Both the position numbers and the translations under genes were made by a program. Below, piece after piece: positions 1-9,849 of a stretch of DNA of 64,000 nucleotides (the first letter of the stretch is position 1; each line of letters starts with the position of its first letter). A model generated the notes under the pieces. It had not been told where the DNA came from and did not search any database. It saw only the letters and a program-made list of their open reading frames with translations. The stretch comes from an uncultured Lactobacillus sp. (GTDB taxonomy: Bacteria; Bacillota; Bacilli; Lactobacillales; Lactobacillaceae). The stretch is from assembly GCA_937916845.1 (NCBI GenBank), contig CALFSK010000068.1, positions 62,001-126,000 on the forward strand, read 5' to 3'.

Positions 1-1506
1 GTCACCAGATTCACGCATGTAAACAAATCCACGAGATAAGATGTCTGGTCCAGCTTGGATTTCTTTCTTTTTAAGGTTGATAGTTGCAACGACAACGACC
101 AAACCTTCTTCAGAAAGAATCTGACGATCACGTAACACAACGTTACCAATATCGCCAACGCCAGAACCGTCCACGTAAACGTCGCCAGCACCGAAGTGAC
201 CAGCTACCCGGGCCGAATCTTTGGTTAAGGCAAGGACGTCACCGTTTTCAAGAATAAAGCTGTGGTCAAGTGGAACCCCACACTGTTCAGCAAGCTCAGT
301 ATGAATCTTCAACATCCGGTATTCACCGTGAATTGGCATAAAGAATTTCGGCTTCATTAAACGTAACATGAGCTTTTGTTCTTCCTGACCACCGTGACCA
401 GAAGTATGAATGTTATTCACTTTTCCATGGATAACGTGTGCGCCAGCTTCTTCCAATTCGTTGATAACGTGGTTAACACTTAATGTGTTCCCAGGAATCG
501 GTGAACTAGAGAAGATAACCGTATCGCCAGGCTCAACCGAAATTTGTCGGTGGGTCCCGTTAGCAATCCGTGAAAGGGCAGCCATGGGTTCGCCTTGTGA
601 GCCAGTACATAGAATCATCACCTTGTTAGCGGGTAACGAACGAATATCGTTGGCGTCAACGATGGCTTCGTCTGGAATATCTAAGTAGCCAAGTTCACGA
701 CCATTGACGATGGCAGCTTCCATACTACGACCGAAGACTGCAATCTTACGATGATGTTCTAACGCAACTTGGGCGGCTTCTTGAATCCGTGAAATGTTGG
801 AAGCGAAGGTGGCAAAGATAATTCGGCCATCAACGCCTTCAAAAATATGACGAATTGAATGGGCGACCCAACGTTCTGATTTGGTCCAAATTGGCCGTTC
901 AGCGTTAGTACTATCTGAAAGTAACGCGAGGACACCGTGTTCACCTAAGTGAGCCATTCGTTGCAAGTTCGGCGGCTGGTTCGTAATTGGTGTCAGATCG
1001 AACTTATAATCCCCAGTTTCCACAATGGTGCCAGGTGGTGTTTGGACGGCAATTCCCAATGTATCTGGAATTGAGTGGGTCGTTCTGAAGAACGAAACCC
1101 GGGTCTTGCGGAACTTTAAGACGGTGTCTTCATTAATTTCGTGTAACTCGGTGGTTTTTAACAACCCGTGTTCCTCAAGCTTACCCTTGATTAAGGCTAA
1201 GGCAAGGGGACCAGCGTAAATTGGGACGTTGATCTGTTTAAGTAGGAAGGGAATCCCACCAATGTGATCTTCGTGACCGTGCGTAATCACCAATGCTTTT
1301 ATTTTTTGCTGATTTGCAACTAGATAAGAGTAATCGGGGATGACGTAATCAATTCCGAGAAGTTCATCTTCGGGGAACTTGATACCGGCATCAATCAGGA
1401 TAATCTCATCTTGAAATTGGATACCGTAAGTATTTTTCCCAATTTCTCCCAAACCGCCGACTGCAAAAACGGCGGTTTCGTTATTTTTAACGTTTAACCG
1501 TTTCAT
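1..1506 (-). CDS. rnjA: Ribonuclease J1 (partial, C-terminus beyond window edge)
   Basis: This is the 5'-to-3' exo/endoribonuclease of the metallo-beta-lactamase/beta-CASP family, a central enzyme of mRNA decay and rRNA maturation in Firmicutes. The N-terminus ([18 protein letters not shown]) and the complete zinc-binding motif [10 protein letters not shown] (around 1270-1300) are visible, so this paralogue keeps all catalytic ligands. About 502 codons are present; family members run to about 550-600 residues, so the C-terminal domain lies outside the window. The ATG overlaps the stop of rpoY by 4 bp (ATGA), which implies translational coupling. A second paralogue, RNase J2, lies at 28087. 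Confidence 0.95.
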   Translation of the reverse strand, partial: MKRLNVKNNETAVFAVGGLGEIGKNTYGIQFQDEIILIDAGIKFPEDELLGIDYVIPDYSYLVANQQKIKALVITHGHEDHIGGIPFLLKQINVPIYAGPLALALIKGKLEEHGLLKTTELHEINEDTVLKFRKTRVSFFRTTHSIPDTLGIAVQTPPGTIVETGDYKFDLTPITNQPPNLQRMAHLGEHGVLALLSDSTNAERPIWTKSERWVAHSIRHIFEGVDGRIIFATFASNISRIQEAAQVALEHHRKIAVFGRSMEAAIVNGRELGYLDIPDEAIVDANDIRSLPANKVMILCTGSQGEPMAALSRIANGTHRQISVEPGDTVIFSSSPIPGNTLSVNHVINELEEAGAHVIHGKVNNIHTSGHGGQEEQKLMLRLMKPKFFMPIHGEYRMLKIHTELAEQCGVPLDHSFILENGDVLALTKDSARVAGHFGAGDVYVDGSGVGDIGNVVLRDRQILSEEGLVVVVATINLKKKEIQAGPDILSRGFVYMRESGD

Positions 1507-1721
1507 TTATTAAACTCCGTTAGTTGATACTCTGGATTTTTTTGTTCATAATCCAAGAAGTTACCTTCTAACGGTTCGATAAACTCAATATTGAATTCGG
1601 TATTATCTTCCACTAATACGCGAGCTGCAACTTCAGTATCTGCTTCTAAGTAGAGGGACTGAGTCGTTTCCCGTTGTGGGTTCCGTTTTTTGGTTTCTTG
1701 GTAATATACTTTGTAAATCAT
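1503..1721 (-). CDS. rpoY: DNA-directed RNA polymerase epsilon subunit
   Basis: A small (72 aa) acidic protein of the RpoY/YkzG family (formerly DUF1447), an accessory subunit of Firmicute RNA polymerase almost always encoded directly upstream of rnjA, as here. It begins [18 protein letters not shown] and keeps the family pattern of an N-terminal beta strand and an [12 protein letters not shown] segment. I chose the ATG at 1721: the AGGGAG ribosome site lies 8 nt upstream of it, whereas the in-frame TTG at 1727 would be only 2 nt from that site. It ends in a 4-bp overlap with rnjA. Confidence 0.92.
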   Translation of the reverse strand: MIYKVYYQETKKRNPQRETTQSLYLEADTEVAARVLVEDNTEFNIEFIEPLEGNFLDYEQKNPEYQLTEFNK

Positions 1722-1999
1722 TAACAAAACTCCCTATAAAAAAGATTTATTTAGAAGCTAACGTTCTAAATAGTAGCAAAAATAAAAGTTTGATCCGTAC
1801 ACCAGGTTGTGTAAACACAACAATTATCTTACATTTTAGCATAATTTGAGATAGGTGTATACAATGTTAACTTTCTACAAAATCGGGTCAGTTGAATGCA
1901 AACTTTTATATAAAACATGCTATGCTAAATCTAGATAAAAAGGCACTTAAAATTAGTAAATTGTGAACGAGTGTACAATTGAATTGTGAGGAACCAATT

Positions 2000-2491
2000 A
2001 TGTGGACAGTCATAACGATTATTATTGGACTGGGATTAGCTATCCTGATCTACGAAATTTTACGGCGACAAATATTGAAACGAGCGGCGTTAAAAATTCG
2101 CCGGGCCGGTCAGCGAACAGCTGATGAAGGCATGCAAGTGGCGTTAGGACACTTAGCCAGTGCCGTGGAAGTACAAGAAGTTCACGGTACGATTCATTCA
2201 GTCCCAGTTGCGGACGTTTGGGGTCGGGGCGTCATGGCGTTTGAATACGTCTTGGAAACGCCGGGAATGGCAAAAGCTGACTTAGCGGAAGTCCGCCGGC
2301 TATTTAATAATCAGCTCCAGGCGTATGCGACGGCACACCAGATCATGGCGTTTCAAGATGCCGGCCCGGCGCTACGGGTTACCGATGCTTGGTTACGGGA
2401 TGGAAAACTACACATCGATGTTGCGTATTTAATGAATGAATCAACGTTAGAATACTTAGAAGACTTACGACGCCTGAATCCGAGTCGTTAA
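2000..2491 (+). CDS. Conserved hypothetical single-pass membrane protein
   Basis: A 163-residue protein with one N-terminal membrane segment (about residues 2-20, WTVITIIIGLGLAILIYEIL) followed by a positively charged stretch (RRQILKRAALKIRRAGQR), so the rest should face the cytoplasm. The soluble part has no catalytic motif that I recognise. The ATG at 2000 has GAGG 8 nt upstream; the in-frame TTG at 1979 has no ribosome site. It stands alone between rpoY-rnjA and def and is transcribed towards def, with a shared bidirectional terminator between them. Function unknown. Confidence 0.75.
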   Translation: MWTVITIIIGLGLAILIYEILRRQILKRAALKIRRAGQRTADEGMQVALGHLASAVEVQEVHGTIHSVPVADVWGRGVMAFEYVLETPGMAKADLAEVRRLFNNQLQAYATAHQIMAFQDAGPALRVTDAWLRDGKLHIDVAYLMNESTLEYLEDLRRLNPSR

Positions 2492-2529
2492 AAAAACGGT
2501 TGACCAAATTTTGGTCAACCGTTTTTTTG
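2492..2529. terminator. Bidirectional intrinsic terminator
   Basis: A perfect stem (ACGGTTGACCAAA with TTTGGTCAACCGT) flanked by an A-run on the left and a T-run on the right, between two convergent genes. It should stop transcription from the membrane-protein gene and from def. Confidence 0.9.
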
Positions 2530-2542
2530 ATGGAACTAAAAT

Positions 2543-3103
2543 TTACGAAATCAAAACTAAATCTTCATCAGCCGCAAACGGGTTGCTAGCATTGATGTGA
2601 TCGTAGAAGAGAATTCCGTGGAGATGGTCGATTTCGTGTTGACAAACGATGGCGGGGTAGTTCTTCAGACGAATCTTCTTTTGTTCGCCGGCCATGTTGT
2701 AATAACGCAACGTAATCCGGTCGTGACGAATGACGTATCCGTCGATATCGCGGTCAACTGAAAGGCAACCTTCGCCTTCCGTTAGGGCACCGGGTTGGAC
2801 AGAGTGACTAACGATGACCGGGTTAATAATAACGTCCTTGAAAATTGAGTCATCACCGTCTTTGTCGCCAGGAACTAAAACGGCGGCCATTTGTTTCGAA
2901 ACGTCTACTTGCGGAGCGGCTAAACCGACTCCGGCACGTAGCCCGTACTTCTTAGCCAATTCTGGATCTTGGCTATTTTCTAAGTATCCCATCATATCAT
3001 TAGCTAACTTTTGGTCAGTTTCGCTGAGTGGAAACTTAACTGGCTTAGCTTCCGCGCGTAACGTATCGTTACCCTCACGGATGATATCTCGCATTTTAAT
3101 CAA
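2543..3103 (-). CDS. def: Peptide deformylase
   Basis: Removes the N-formyl group from nascent proteins. All three family motifs are present: GVGLAAPQ (motif 1), EGCLS (motif 2, cysteine metal ligand) and QHEIDHLHG (motif 3, two histidine ligands and catalytic glutamate). At 186 aa it has the size and the insertions of the Gram-positive type 2 enzymes. The proposed TTG start at 3103 has GGAGG about 9 nt upstream; an ATG three codons later is the alternative. It is transcribed divergently from pdhA, with a 300-bp regulatory gap between them. Confidence 0.95.
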   Translation of the reverse strand: MIKMRDIIREGNDTLRAEAKPVKFPLSETDQKLANDMMGYLENSQDPELAKKYGLRAGVGLAAPQVDVSKQMAAVLVPGDKDGDDSIFKDVIINPVIVSHSVQPGALTEGEGCLSVDRDIDGYVIRHDRITLRYYNMAGEQKKIRLKNYPAIVCQHEIDHLHGILFYDHINASNPFAADEDLVLIS

Positions 3104-3296
3104 TCCAAATTACCTCCAAAACTTTGCTGTGATCTGAACAGACCGAGCTGTTTACACTTACAAACTAGTTTAGCATAAGCACGCTATAAATTGTAGGAAG
3201 ACTCCCGAAAATTAATGAAAGCGACATTGACTAACAAATTAAGTAGTTCACAATCTAACTTAATCAAAAGGCCGAATCTACGCCGTTTGAAAGGGC

Positions 3297-3325
3297 TTGC
3301 AAAAGGTGAAAAGCAATGGTAAATT
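3297..3325 (+). promoter_or_regulatory. Sigma-A promoter of the pdhABCD operon
   Basis: TTGCAA (3297-3302) and TAAATT (3320-3325) are separated by 17 bp, 80 bp before the pdhA start. Predicted transcription start near 3332. Confidence 0.6.
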
Positions 3326-3338
3326 AGACTTGTAATTA

Positions 3339-3352
3339 TGAAAACGATTACG
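3339..3352 (+). promoter_or_regulatory. Candidate cre site (CcpA operator)
   Basis: TGAAAACGATTACG matches the cre consensus TGWAANCGNTNWCA at every position but the last. It lies about 7-20 bp after the predicted pdh transcription start, a position where CcpA acts as a repressor roadblock. This suggests catabolite repression of pyruvate dehydrogenase, by inference. Confidence 0.55.
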
Positions 3353-3405
3353 GGTAATGCGTTTAGTACCGTTATCCGTACGTTCATGAAAGGGATGTGT
3401 CATTT

Positions 3406-4518
3406 ATGGACAACGAAAAACCAATTGTTGATTTTAGCGCGCTCCGTGATGGGCTGGGGAAAAATTATGAACCCGTGCAAGTAATGGATGGTCAAGCTAA
3501 AGTAATCAAACCTGAAATTGTCTCTAAATATTCAAATGATCAGTTAGTCGACTTTTTAAAACTAATGATTTGGGAACGGACTTTGCACCAACGCTCAAAC
3601 GCGTTAACTCGGCAGGGGCGCCTTGGTTTCTACGCACCAACCGAAGGACAAGAAGCTAGTGAAATGGGGAGTAACAGTGCGATGAAGAAGACCGACGTCT
3701 TAATGCCGGCCTATCGTGATATTCCACAGTTAATCCAACATGGCTTACCCGTTTACAAAGCATTCCTGTGGTCACGCGGACACGTGTTGGGGAACGAATA
3801 TCCTGAAGATTTACACGCAATGCCACCACAAATTATTATCGGTGCACAATATGTCCAAGCTGCCGGAGTTGCGCTTGGGATCAAGAAGAACGGAACCGAA
3901 GATAAAGTTGCTTACAGTTACACTGGTGATGGTGGGACGTCGCAAGGGGACTTCTATGAAGGAATGAACTTTGCCGGTGCGTTCCAAGCACCCGCCGTAT
4001 TCATTGTTCAAAACAACGGCTACGCGATTTCAGTGCCACGACGGAAACAAACCGCAGCGCGGACGTTAGCACAAAAGGGTGTTGCAGCTGGGATTCCTAG
4101 CGTCCAAGTGGACGGAATGGATTTCTTAGCCGTATACGAAGTCACGAAGGCTGCCCGTGAATTTGCCGCTGCTGGTAATGGTCCGGTACTAATTGAAACG
4201 TTAACGTATCGTTTCGGACCGCATACTAACGCGGGTGATGATCCTAAGCGTTACCGGACTAAAGATGAAGAACAACCATGGTTCGATAATGATCCGCTGA
4301 TCCGTTACCGCAAGTACTTAACGGATCAGGGCGCTTGGTCAGAAGATCAAGAAAACGACTACGTTGAACAAGTTAAAGCAGACATTAAAGATGCCGTTAA
4401 ACAAGCGGACGATGCACCAAAGCAAAAAATGACCGAATTTTTGAAGAATGTTTTTGAAGAACAACCACAAAACATTCAACAACAAATTACGGAATTCCAA
4501 GCAAAGGAGTCGAAGTAA
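3406..4518 (+). CDS. pdhA: Pyruvate dehydrogenase E1 component, alpha subunit
   Basis: Thiamine-diphosphate-dependent E1-alpha of the pyruvate dehydrogenase complex, which decarboxylates pyruvate and passes the acetyl group to E2. The ThDP/Mg motif GDGGTSQGD (about residue 172) ending in NNGYAIS (about residue 202) is intact, as are the phosphorylation-loop-like segments [14 protein letters not shown]. At 370 aa it has the expected length. The ATG at 3406 has AAGGG 11 nt upstream; a GTG at 3397 would lie too close to it. First gene of a four-gene operon. Confidence 0.96.
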   Translation: MDNEKPIVDFSALRDGLGKNYEPVQVMDGQAKVIKPEIVSKYSNDQLVDFLKLMIWERTLHQRSNALTRQGRLGFYAPTEGQEASEMGSNSAMKKTDVLMPAYRDIPQLIQHGLPVYKAFLWSRGHVLGNEYPEDLHAMPPQIIIGAQYVQAAGVALGIKKNGTEDKVAYSYTGDGGTSQGDFYEGMNFAGAFQAPAVFIVQNNGYAISVPRRKQTAARTLAQKGVAAGIPSVQVDGMDFLAVYEVTKAAREFAAAGNGPVLIETLTYRFGPHTNAGDDPKRYRTKDEEQPWFDNDPLIRYRKYLTDQGAWSEDQENDYVEQVKADIKDAVKQADDAPKQKMTEFLKNVFEEQPQNIQQQITEFQAKESK

Positions 4519-4519
4519 C

Positions 4520-5497
4520 ATGTCAAAGAAAACGTATATTCAAGCGATTACCGATGCACTTCGATTAGAACTAGGGTCTGACGAAAAGACTTTGGTTTTT
4601 GGTGAAGACGTTGGTAAAAACGGTGGGGTCTTCCGGGCAACCGATGGCCTACAAGCTGAATTTGGCGAAGACCGTGTTTTCGATACTCCTTTAGCTGAAT
4701 CTGGGATTGGCGGTTTATCCATTGGGTTAGCGCTCGAAGGCTTCCGTCCAATTCCTGAAATTCAATTCTTAGGGTTCATTTTTGAAACCTTAGACTCAAT
4801 TGCGGGTCAGATGTCACGGGAACGTTTCCGGACTGGCGGCACACGCCACATGCCAATCACCATCCGTTCACCATACGGTGGTGGGACGCATACCCCAGAA
4901 ATGCACGCGGACTCATTAGAAGGCTACCTTGCACAGATTCCGGGATTACGCGTGGTGACACCATCTAACCCATACGATGCCAAGGGACTTTTGATTTCCT
5001 CAATTCGTAATAATGACCCCGTTTTCTTCCTTGAAAATTTAAAATTGTACCGTTCCATGAAAGCAGATATTCCTGACGAAGCTTACACAGTACCGTTAGA
5101 TAAAGCGAATGTCGTTCGTGAAGGCACTGATATTTCCTTGATCGCATACAGTGCGCAAGTTAACCAATCCTTAAAGGTTGCGGAAAAGCTTGAAAAGGAA
5201 GGCATTTCTGTTGAAGTGGTCGATTTGCGGACCTTGTCCCCATTAGATGAAGAGACCATTTTGAAGTCCGTTCAAAAGACGGGCCGGGCCGTTGCCATCC
5301 AAGAGGCACAACGTCAAGCAGGGATTGCGGCAAACGTCGCTTCCTTGATTGCTGAAAAGGGCGCTCTTTACTTAAGCGCCCCAGTTGGTCGGGTCTACGC
5401 ACCAGATACGGTTTATCCGTTCGGGTTAGCTGAAGACGACTGGCTACCAGCAGAAGACGAAATCGAAGCAAAGACACGCGAAATCTTGAACTATTAG
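4520..5497 (+). CDS. pdhB: Pyruvate dehydrogenase E1 component, beta subunit
   Basis: E1-beta of the pyruvate dehydrogenase complex (325 aa), with the transketolase-like pyrimidine-binding domain ([24 protein letters not shown]) followed by the transketolase C-terminal domain ([12 protein letters not shown]). AAGGAG lies 10 nt before the ATG, inside the end of pdhA; the genes are separated by 1 nt. An upstream in-frame extension exists but has no ribosome site and no homology. Confidence 0.96.
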   Translation: MSKKTYIQAITDALRLELGSDEKTLVFGEDVGKNGGVFRATDGLQAEFGEDRVFDTPLAESGIGGLSIGLALEGFRPIPEIQFLGFIFETLDSIAGQMSRERFRTGGTRHMPITIRSPYGGGTHTPEMHADSLEGYLAQIPGLRVVTPSNPYDAKGLLISSIRNNDPVFFLENLKLYRSMKADIPDEAYTVPLDKANVVREGTDISLIAYSAQVNQSLKVAEKLEKEGISVEVVDLRTLSPLDEETILKSVQKTGRAVAIQEAQRQAGIAANVASLIAEKGALYLSAPVGRVYAPDTVYPFGLAEDDWLPAEDEIEAKTREILNY

Positions 5498-5558
5498 TTT
5501 AAAGTCACGTGGTACTGATAAACAGTCGCTAACGGCTGTCATGAAAGGAAGTTATCCA

Positions 5559-6872
5559 ATGGCTTACGAGTTTAAACTACCAGAGCTTGGTGAAGGCCTT
5601 GAAGAGGGCGAAATTGCATCATGGCTCGTAAAACCTGGCGATGAAATCAAGGAAGACGATTCTCTTGTTGAAATTCAAAACGATAAATCAGTTGAAGAAT
5701 TACCATCACCAGTAAGTGGTAAAATTATTGATATTTTAATTCCTGAAGGTGAAACGGCTAAAATCGGTGACGTGCTCGTGACGATCGATGATGGTTCCGG
5801 AGAAAACGCCGCACCGGCTGCAGCTCCAACCGCCGCTGAACCAACTGCGCAATCGGCTGCGTCAACTCCAGCAACGCCGGCACCGGCGCCTGCTACGGGT
5901 GCACCGGTAACGCCAAATGATCCTAACAAGCGAATTTTAGCAATGCCGTCTGTACGGCAGTATGCGCGTGATAAAGATATTGATATCAGTTTAGTGACCC
6001 CAACTGGGGCCCATGGTCAAATTACGAAGCATGATATTGATAGCTACACGGGTTCACCAATGGCGACTGGCGCGCCAGCACCAAAGGCTGCCGCGGCAGC
6101 AACGCCAGCGCCTGCTGAAGCTGCACCGGCACCAACACCAGTTAAACCATACGTTTCGGATACGCCGGAGCTAGAAACCCGCGAAAAGATGACCCCTATT
6201 CGGAAGGCCATTTCTAAAGCGATGGTTAATAGCAAGCACACGGCGCCACACGTCACACTATTCGATGAAGTCGAAGTTAGTGCATTGATGGCACACCGTA
6301 AGAAGTACAAACAAGTGGCTGCTGAACGGGACATTCATTTGACGTTCTTACCATACATTGTTAAAGCGTTAGTTGCGGTCTTACAACAATTCCCAGAATT
6401 TAACGCTTCCATTGATGGTTCAACCAATGAAATCGTCTACAAACACTACTTTAACGTTGGGGTCGCAACGGATACTGACCGTGGCTTGTTAGTTCCAGTT
6501 ATTAAGCACGCTGAAGGTAAGGGGCTATTTGCTATTGCCAAGGAAATTACTGACAATACGCAAAAAGCTTACGACGGTAAGTTAAAAGCCAACGAAATGA
6601 GTGGCGCTTCGATGACCATCAGTAATATTGGGTCAATCGGTGGTGGCTGGTTTACGCCAGTCATCAACCAACCAGAAGTTGCAATTCTCGGTGTTGGTCG
6701 GATTGGTAAAGAACCATACGTCAACGAGAATGATGAAATTGTCGTTGGCAAGATGCAGAAATTATCCTTGAGTTTTGACCACCGTTTAATTGATGGTGCA
6801 ACGGCTCAAAAGGCAATGAACTTGCTGAAGCAATTACTACACGATCCAGAATTACTTTTGATGGAAGGATGA
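5559..6872 (+). CDS. pdhC: Dihydrolipoamide acetyltransferase (E2 of pyruvate dehydrogenase)
   Basis: Core of the complex; transfers the acetyl group from lipoate to CoA. Order of domains: one lipoyl domain (residues 1-80, lipoylated lysine in QNDKSVEE near residue 42), an Ala/Pro-rich flexible linker (about 83-118), a peripheral-subunit-binding domain (about 122-162, [14 protein letters not shown]), a second Ala/Pro linker, and the catalytic domain with the active-site histidine in [10 protein letters not shown] (about residue 408). It is 437 aa with one lipoyl domain, as in many Firmicutes. The ATG at 5559 follows AAAGGAAG by 7 nt. Confidence 0.95.
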   Translation: MAYEFKLPELGEGLEEGEIASWLVKPGDEIKEDDSLVEIQNDKSVEELPSPVSGKIIDILIPEGETAKIGDVLVTIDDGSGENAAPAAAPTAAEPTAQSAASTPATPAPAPATGAPVTPNDPNKRILAMPSVRQYARDKDIDISLVTPTGAHGQITKHDIDSYTGSPMATGAPAPKAAAAATPAPAEAAPAPTPVKPYVSDTPELETREKMTPIRKAISKAMVNSKHTAPHVTLFDEVEVSALMAHRKKYKQVAAERDIHLTFLPYIVKALVAVLQQFPEFNASIDGSTNEIVYKHYFNVGVATDTDRGLLVPVIKHAEGKGLFAIAKEITDNTQKAYDGKLKANEMSGASMTISNIGSIGGGWFTPVINQPEVAILGVGRIGKEPYVNENDEIVVGKMQKLSLSFDHRLIDGATAQKAMNLLKQLLHDPELLLMEG

Positions 6873-6879
6873 TGTCAGA

Positions 6880-8292
6880 ATGGTTGTAGGAGATTTTGCG
6901 GAAGAACGCGACACGATGATTATCGGTGCGGGCCCTGGGGGTTACGTGGCAGCCATTCGTGCGGCGGAACTCGGCCAAAAGGTGACCATCGTTGAAAAAG
7001 AATACATCGGCGGGGTATGTTTAAACGTCGGCTGTATCCCATCAAAAGCATTGATTAGTGCGGGTCACCGGTTACAAGAAACAAAAGATAGTAAAATTTT
7101 TGGGATTAAAAACATCCAGGACCCCGTCCTTGATTTTAAAGTGACTCAGGACTGGAAGGATCATCAAGTCGTCGACCGGTTAACTGGTGGCGTTGAGATG
7201 CTGCTTAAAAAACACAAGGTCGAAATTGTTCGTGGTGAAGCGTACATGCATGATAACCATACGCTACGAGTAATGAACGGCGACCATACGGGGCAAACTT
7301 ATAAGTTTAAACATCTGATTATTGCGACCGGTTCACGGCCCGTAGAAATTCCTGGTTTTAAATTCAAGGGACGGGTGGTTGATTCCACTGGTGGCTTGAA
7401 CTTGCCAGAAGTGCCTAAAGAATTAGTCGTGATTGGTGGGGGCTACATTGGCTCCGAATTAGCTGGTGCCTACGCCAATTTAGGTGCGCACGTCACCATC
7501 TTAGAAGGAACACCGCAAATTTTGCCAAACTTTGAAAAAGACATGGTCAAGCTTGTCTTGAGCAGCTTTAAGAAGAAGGGCGTTACGGTTATTACCAACG
7601 CCATGGCAAAGAACTCTGAACAAGACGACAGCGGGGTTACTGTGACCTATGCTGTGGATGGTAAAGAGAGCTCAATCCATGCCGATTACGTGATGGTGAC
7701 GGTTGGGCGGCGACCAAACACGGATGACATGGGGATGGAATATACCGACGTGAAGTTAACGGACCGTGGTTTGATTGAAGTTGATCAGCAGGGTCGCACG
7801 GCGGCTCAAGACATCTTTGCCATTGGTGACATTGTTGCTGGTCCCGCTTTGGCCCATAAAGCCTTTGCAGAAGGTAAAGTTGCGGCTGGTGCAATTAGTG
7901 GCAAGAAGACGGCAAACGACTACGTGTCAGTTCCAGCCGTATGTTTCACGGATCCAGAATTGGCAACAGTCGGTATGACCAAAGCCGAAGCGGAAAAAGC
8001 GGGCTTGAAAGTTATCGCTTCGAAGTTCCCATTTGCTGGGAACGGTCGGGCGATCTCCTTGAACTCGATGGACGGTTTCTTCCGCTTAGTCACGACTAAG
8101 GACGAAGGTACGATCGTTGGGGCCCAAATTGCTGGTCCTGGCGCGAGTGACTTGATTTCTGAATTAAGTGTTGCTGTCAATGGCGGCATGAACGTGGAAG
8201 ATTTAGCATTGACGATTCATCCACACCCAACGTTGGGTGAAGTTATCCAAGAAGCAGCTGATGTTGCTATGGGATACCCAACTCACATTTAA
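6880..8292 (+). CDS. pdhD: Dihydrolipoamide dehydrogenase (E3)
   Basis: FAD- and NAD-dependent enzyme that reoxidises the lipoamide of E2. Visible: N-terminal FAD motif [17 protein letters not shown], redox-active disulfide [13 protein letters not shown] (cysteines near 47 and 52), NAD-binding [17 protein letters not shown], and the C-terminal HPHPTLGE dimer-interface motif with the catalytic histidine. 470 aa, standard length. The start is 7 nt after pdhC with GGAAGGATG upstream. Last gene of the operon, followed by a terminator. Confidence 0.96.
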   Translation: MVVGDFAEERDTMIIGAGPGGYVAAIRAAELGQKVTIVEKEYIGGVCLNVGCIPSKALISAGHRLQETKDSKIFGIKNIQDPVLDFKVTQDWKDHQVVDRLTGGVEMLLKKHKVEIVRGEAYMHDNHTLRVMNGDHTGQTYKFKHLIIATGSRPVEIPGFKFKGRVVDSTGGLNLPEVPKELVVIGGGYIGSELAGAYANLGAHVTILEGTPQILPNFEKDMVKLVLSSFKKKGVTVITNAMAKNSEQDDSGVTVTYAVDGKESSIHADYVMVTVGRRPNTDDMGMEYTDVKLTDRGLIEVDQQGRTAAQDIFAIGDIVAGPALAHKAFAEGKVAAGAISGKKTANDYVSVPAVCFTDPELATVGMTKAEAEKAGLKVIASKFPFAGNGRAISLNSMDGFFRLVTTKDEGTIVGAQIAGPGASDLISELSVAVNGGMNVEDLALTIHPHPTLGEVIQEAADVAMGYPTHI

Positions 8293-8311
8293 AGATACCG
8301 ATATCCGGTAA

Positions 8312-8350
8312 TAAAAGTTTGAGACGCAGGTGGTCTCAAGCTTTTATTTT
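8312..8350 (+). terminator. Terminator of the pdh operon
   Basis: Stem AAAAGTTTGAGAC / GTCTCAAGCTTTT with a 7-nt loop and a T-rich tail, 20 nt after pdhD. Confidence 0.85.
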
Positions 8351-8630
8351 ACATAGCACTAATAACGGAAACTGAATAGAATAGCTTCAGCTAGCGTGAT
8401 GGTCAACGACAAATTAAGGTCCAGTTATCGTTGATGCCCTGACATGCTTTAGTTAGTAACTTAACGAAGAATATTGGGGTTAGACTTAGGACGAAGATGG
8501 TTAAAATGGAAAGCGGGACTAACAAAGAATTTGACGCTGAATGTTACAAAAGAGTAAACTTTTTATTAACGTTTACTTGTATTCGTTGACATATTAGGTA
8601 CAATTATTAGCGAAAGTTGGGAGGATTAAC
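8351..8630. other. Intergenic stretch between pdhD and the LDH-like gene
   Basis: I see no gene here. A weak promoter candidate (TTGTAT-16-TACAAT) ends near 8605, shortly before the GGGAGGA ribosome site of the next gene. No convincing structured RNA was recognised. Confidence 0.4.
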
Positions 8631-9569
8631 ATGAACAATACTGTTATTATTCGTGGCTTATTCGAATTCGTACAACAATTAATATTGATCGCAATGGCGA
8701 AAGATTTGCCTTTAAAATTAGTCGTCGCTACTGATAGCGATGAAGTTTCTCGTTACCAAGGGTTAGTGACCGCTAGTCTGACGTGCCGGCAATTTACGCT
8801 GGCCGCTGAAGCCAAGCCAGACTATTCACAAGCGGATTGCCTCATAATCGGCAATTTAGTCCCGTTAGCAACTGACCGGGATGCAGAGGGTGATCTGCGG
8901 GCGACCCTGCCGCTATTTCGGACGTTTGTGAACGCCGCAATGGGCGCTGGATTTAATGGAAAATTGATTTTAACTGGTTCAAACGACGCTGTTTTAAGCG
9001 TTTTAGCGGCTCGTTTCAGCGGTGTCGATCATCAGAAAGTCCTAGGATTAGGCACATTAGCTCAAAGTCGGTTGTTGGAACAAGGCTTACGGCGCCAATT
9101 AAACGTAGGGGCAAACGATGTCCACGCGTTTGTCGTGGGGACGGCACAAGCCCACCTGATCTCATGGAGTCGGTCGTACATTGGCCCAGCCCCGGTGATG
9201 ACTTACTTGGCTAACCAGGATACGAGTTTCGGGATGGAAGAAATGACGGCGGCCGCGGAGCAAATTGATGCGCCAGCAATCGTTACCAATCCAACGTTGA
9301 GTGTGTTAGCATTAGTACAGGTCTTAAATGCTTTTTACAATCAGGCACCGTTTATCGGTACCGTTACTAACGTCCAAGAGAGTGCCACGCATCAATTAGT
9401 GGGGCTGTCTTCACCAGTGTTAATCAGTGCTAACGGCATCAAGCGGCTAGCAAACTTGGTGTTATCGGACGAGGAACAAAAAGAATATGCTGAGATTGCG
9501 GCTCAGGTTCGTGATGAACTTGACCGGGTCGAAGCCGGGGAGTTTGAACAGGATGACGATCAGAAATGA
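8631..9569 (+). CDS. Lactate/malate dehydrogenase-fold protein, probably catalytically inactive
   Basis: A 312-residue protein that aligns by eye along most of the L-2-hydroxyacid dehydrogenase fold (GFNGKLILTGSND, KVLGLGTLAQSRL, VHAFVVG, ISWSRSYIG). Key positions are changed: the Rossmann GxGxxG is replaced by IRGLFEFVQQ, the catalytic histidine of GEHGD is absent (GTAQAH), and the partner aspartate of LDTAR is replaced by alanine (LAQSR), although the substrate arginine of that segment remains. The start has GGGAGGATT upstream. Its C-terminal 17 bp overlap the UPF0223 gene. It is often annotated as an L-2-hydroxyisocaproate or lactate dehydrogenase, which the residues do not support. Confidence 0.8.
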   Translation: MNNTVIIRGLFEFVQQLILIAMAKDLPLKLVVATDSDEVSRYQGLVTASLTCRQFTLAAEAKPDYSQADCLIIGNLVPLATDRDAEGDLRATLPLFRTFVNAAMGAGFNGKLILTGSNDAVLSVLAARFSGVDHQKVLGLGTLAQSRLLEQGLRRQLNVGANDVHAFVVGTAQAHLISWSRSYIGPAPVMTYLANQDTSFGMEEMTAAAEQIDAPAIVTNPTLSVLALVQVLNAFYNQAPFIGTVTNVQESATHQLVGLSSPVLISANGIKRLANLVLSDEEQKEYAEIAAQVRDELDRVEAGEFEQDDDQK

Positions 9570-9840
9570 TAATTACCAATACCCGCTCAATGAAACGTGG
9601 ACAACTGATGAAATCGTTACGGTAACAACGCTGTATCAATGCGTTGAAACGGCTAATGAGGAAAGTCTGCCGACCGCGGAGTTATTAGCCGCTTACCGTG
9701 AGTTTAAGACGGTCGTGCCAGCCAAGTCGGAAGAAAAACAGTTAGGGCGTGCGTTTGAAGCAGCGTCTGGATACAGTATCTACCGGACGATTCAGGCTGC
9801 ACAAGCAACTAATAAACAGCGATTCTCGTACCGAAGTTAG
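9553..9840 (+). CDS. UPF0223 family protein
   Basis: A 95-residue cytoplasmic protein of the UPF0223 family (B. subtilis YktA): N-terminal YQYPLNETWTTDEI, then helices ending in a YREFKTVVPAKSEEKQ segment. Function unknown. The ATG at 9553 has GGAG 10 nt upstream and overlaps the preceding gene by 17 bp. As in Bacillus, it is followed by an inositol monophosphatase family gene, which supports the assignment. Confidence 0.88.
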   Translation: MTIRNDNYQYPLNETWTTDEIVTVTTLYQCVETANEESLPTAELLAAYREFKTVVPAKSEEKQLGRAFEAASGYSIYRTIQAAQATNKQRFSYRS

Positions 9841-9849
9841 GTGACCAAC

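Noticed and set aside
3184..3387. Open frame on the minus strand between def and pdhA
   Set aside because: It covers the pdh promoter and cre site, has no ribosome site and no recognisable similarity; judged to be chance.
5815..5920. Repetitive Ala/Pro codons in pdhC as a possible tandem repeat
   Set aside because: They encode the normal flexible linker of E2 and are not a separate repeat element.
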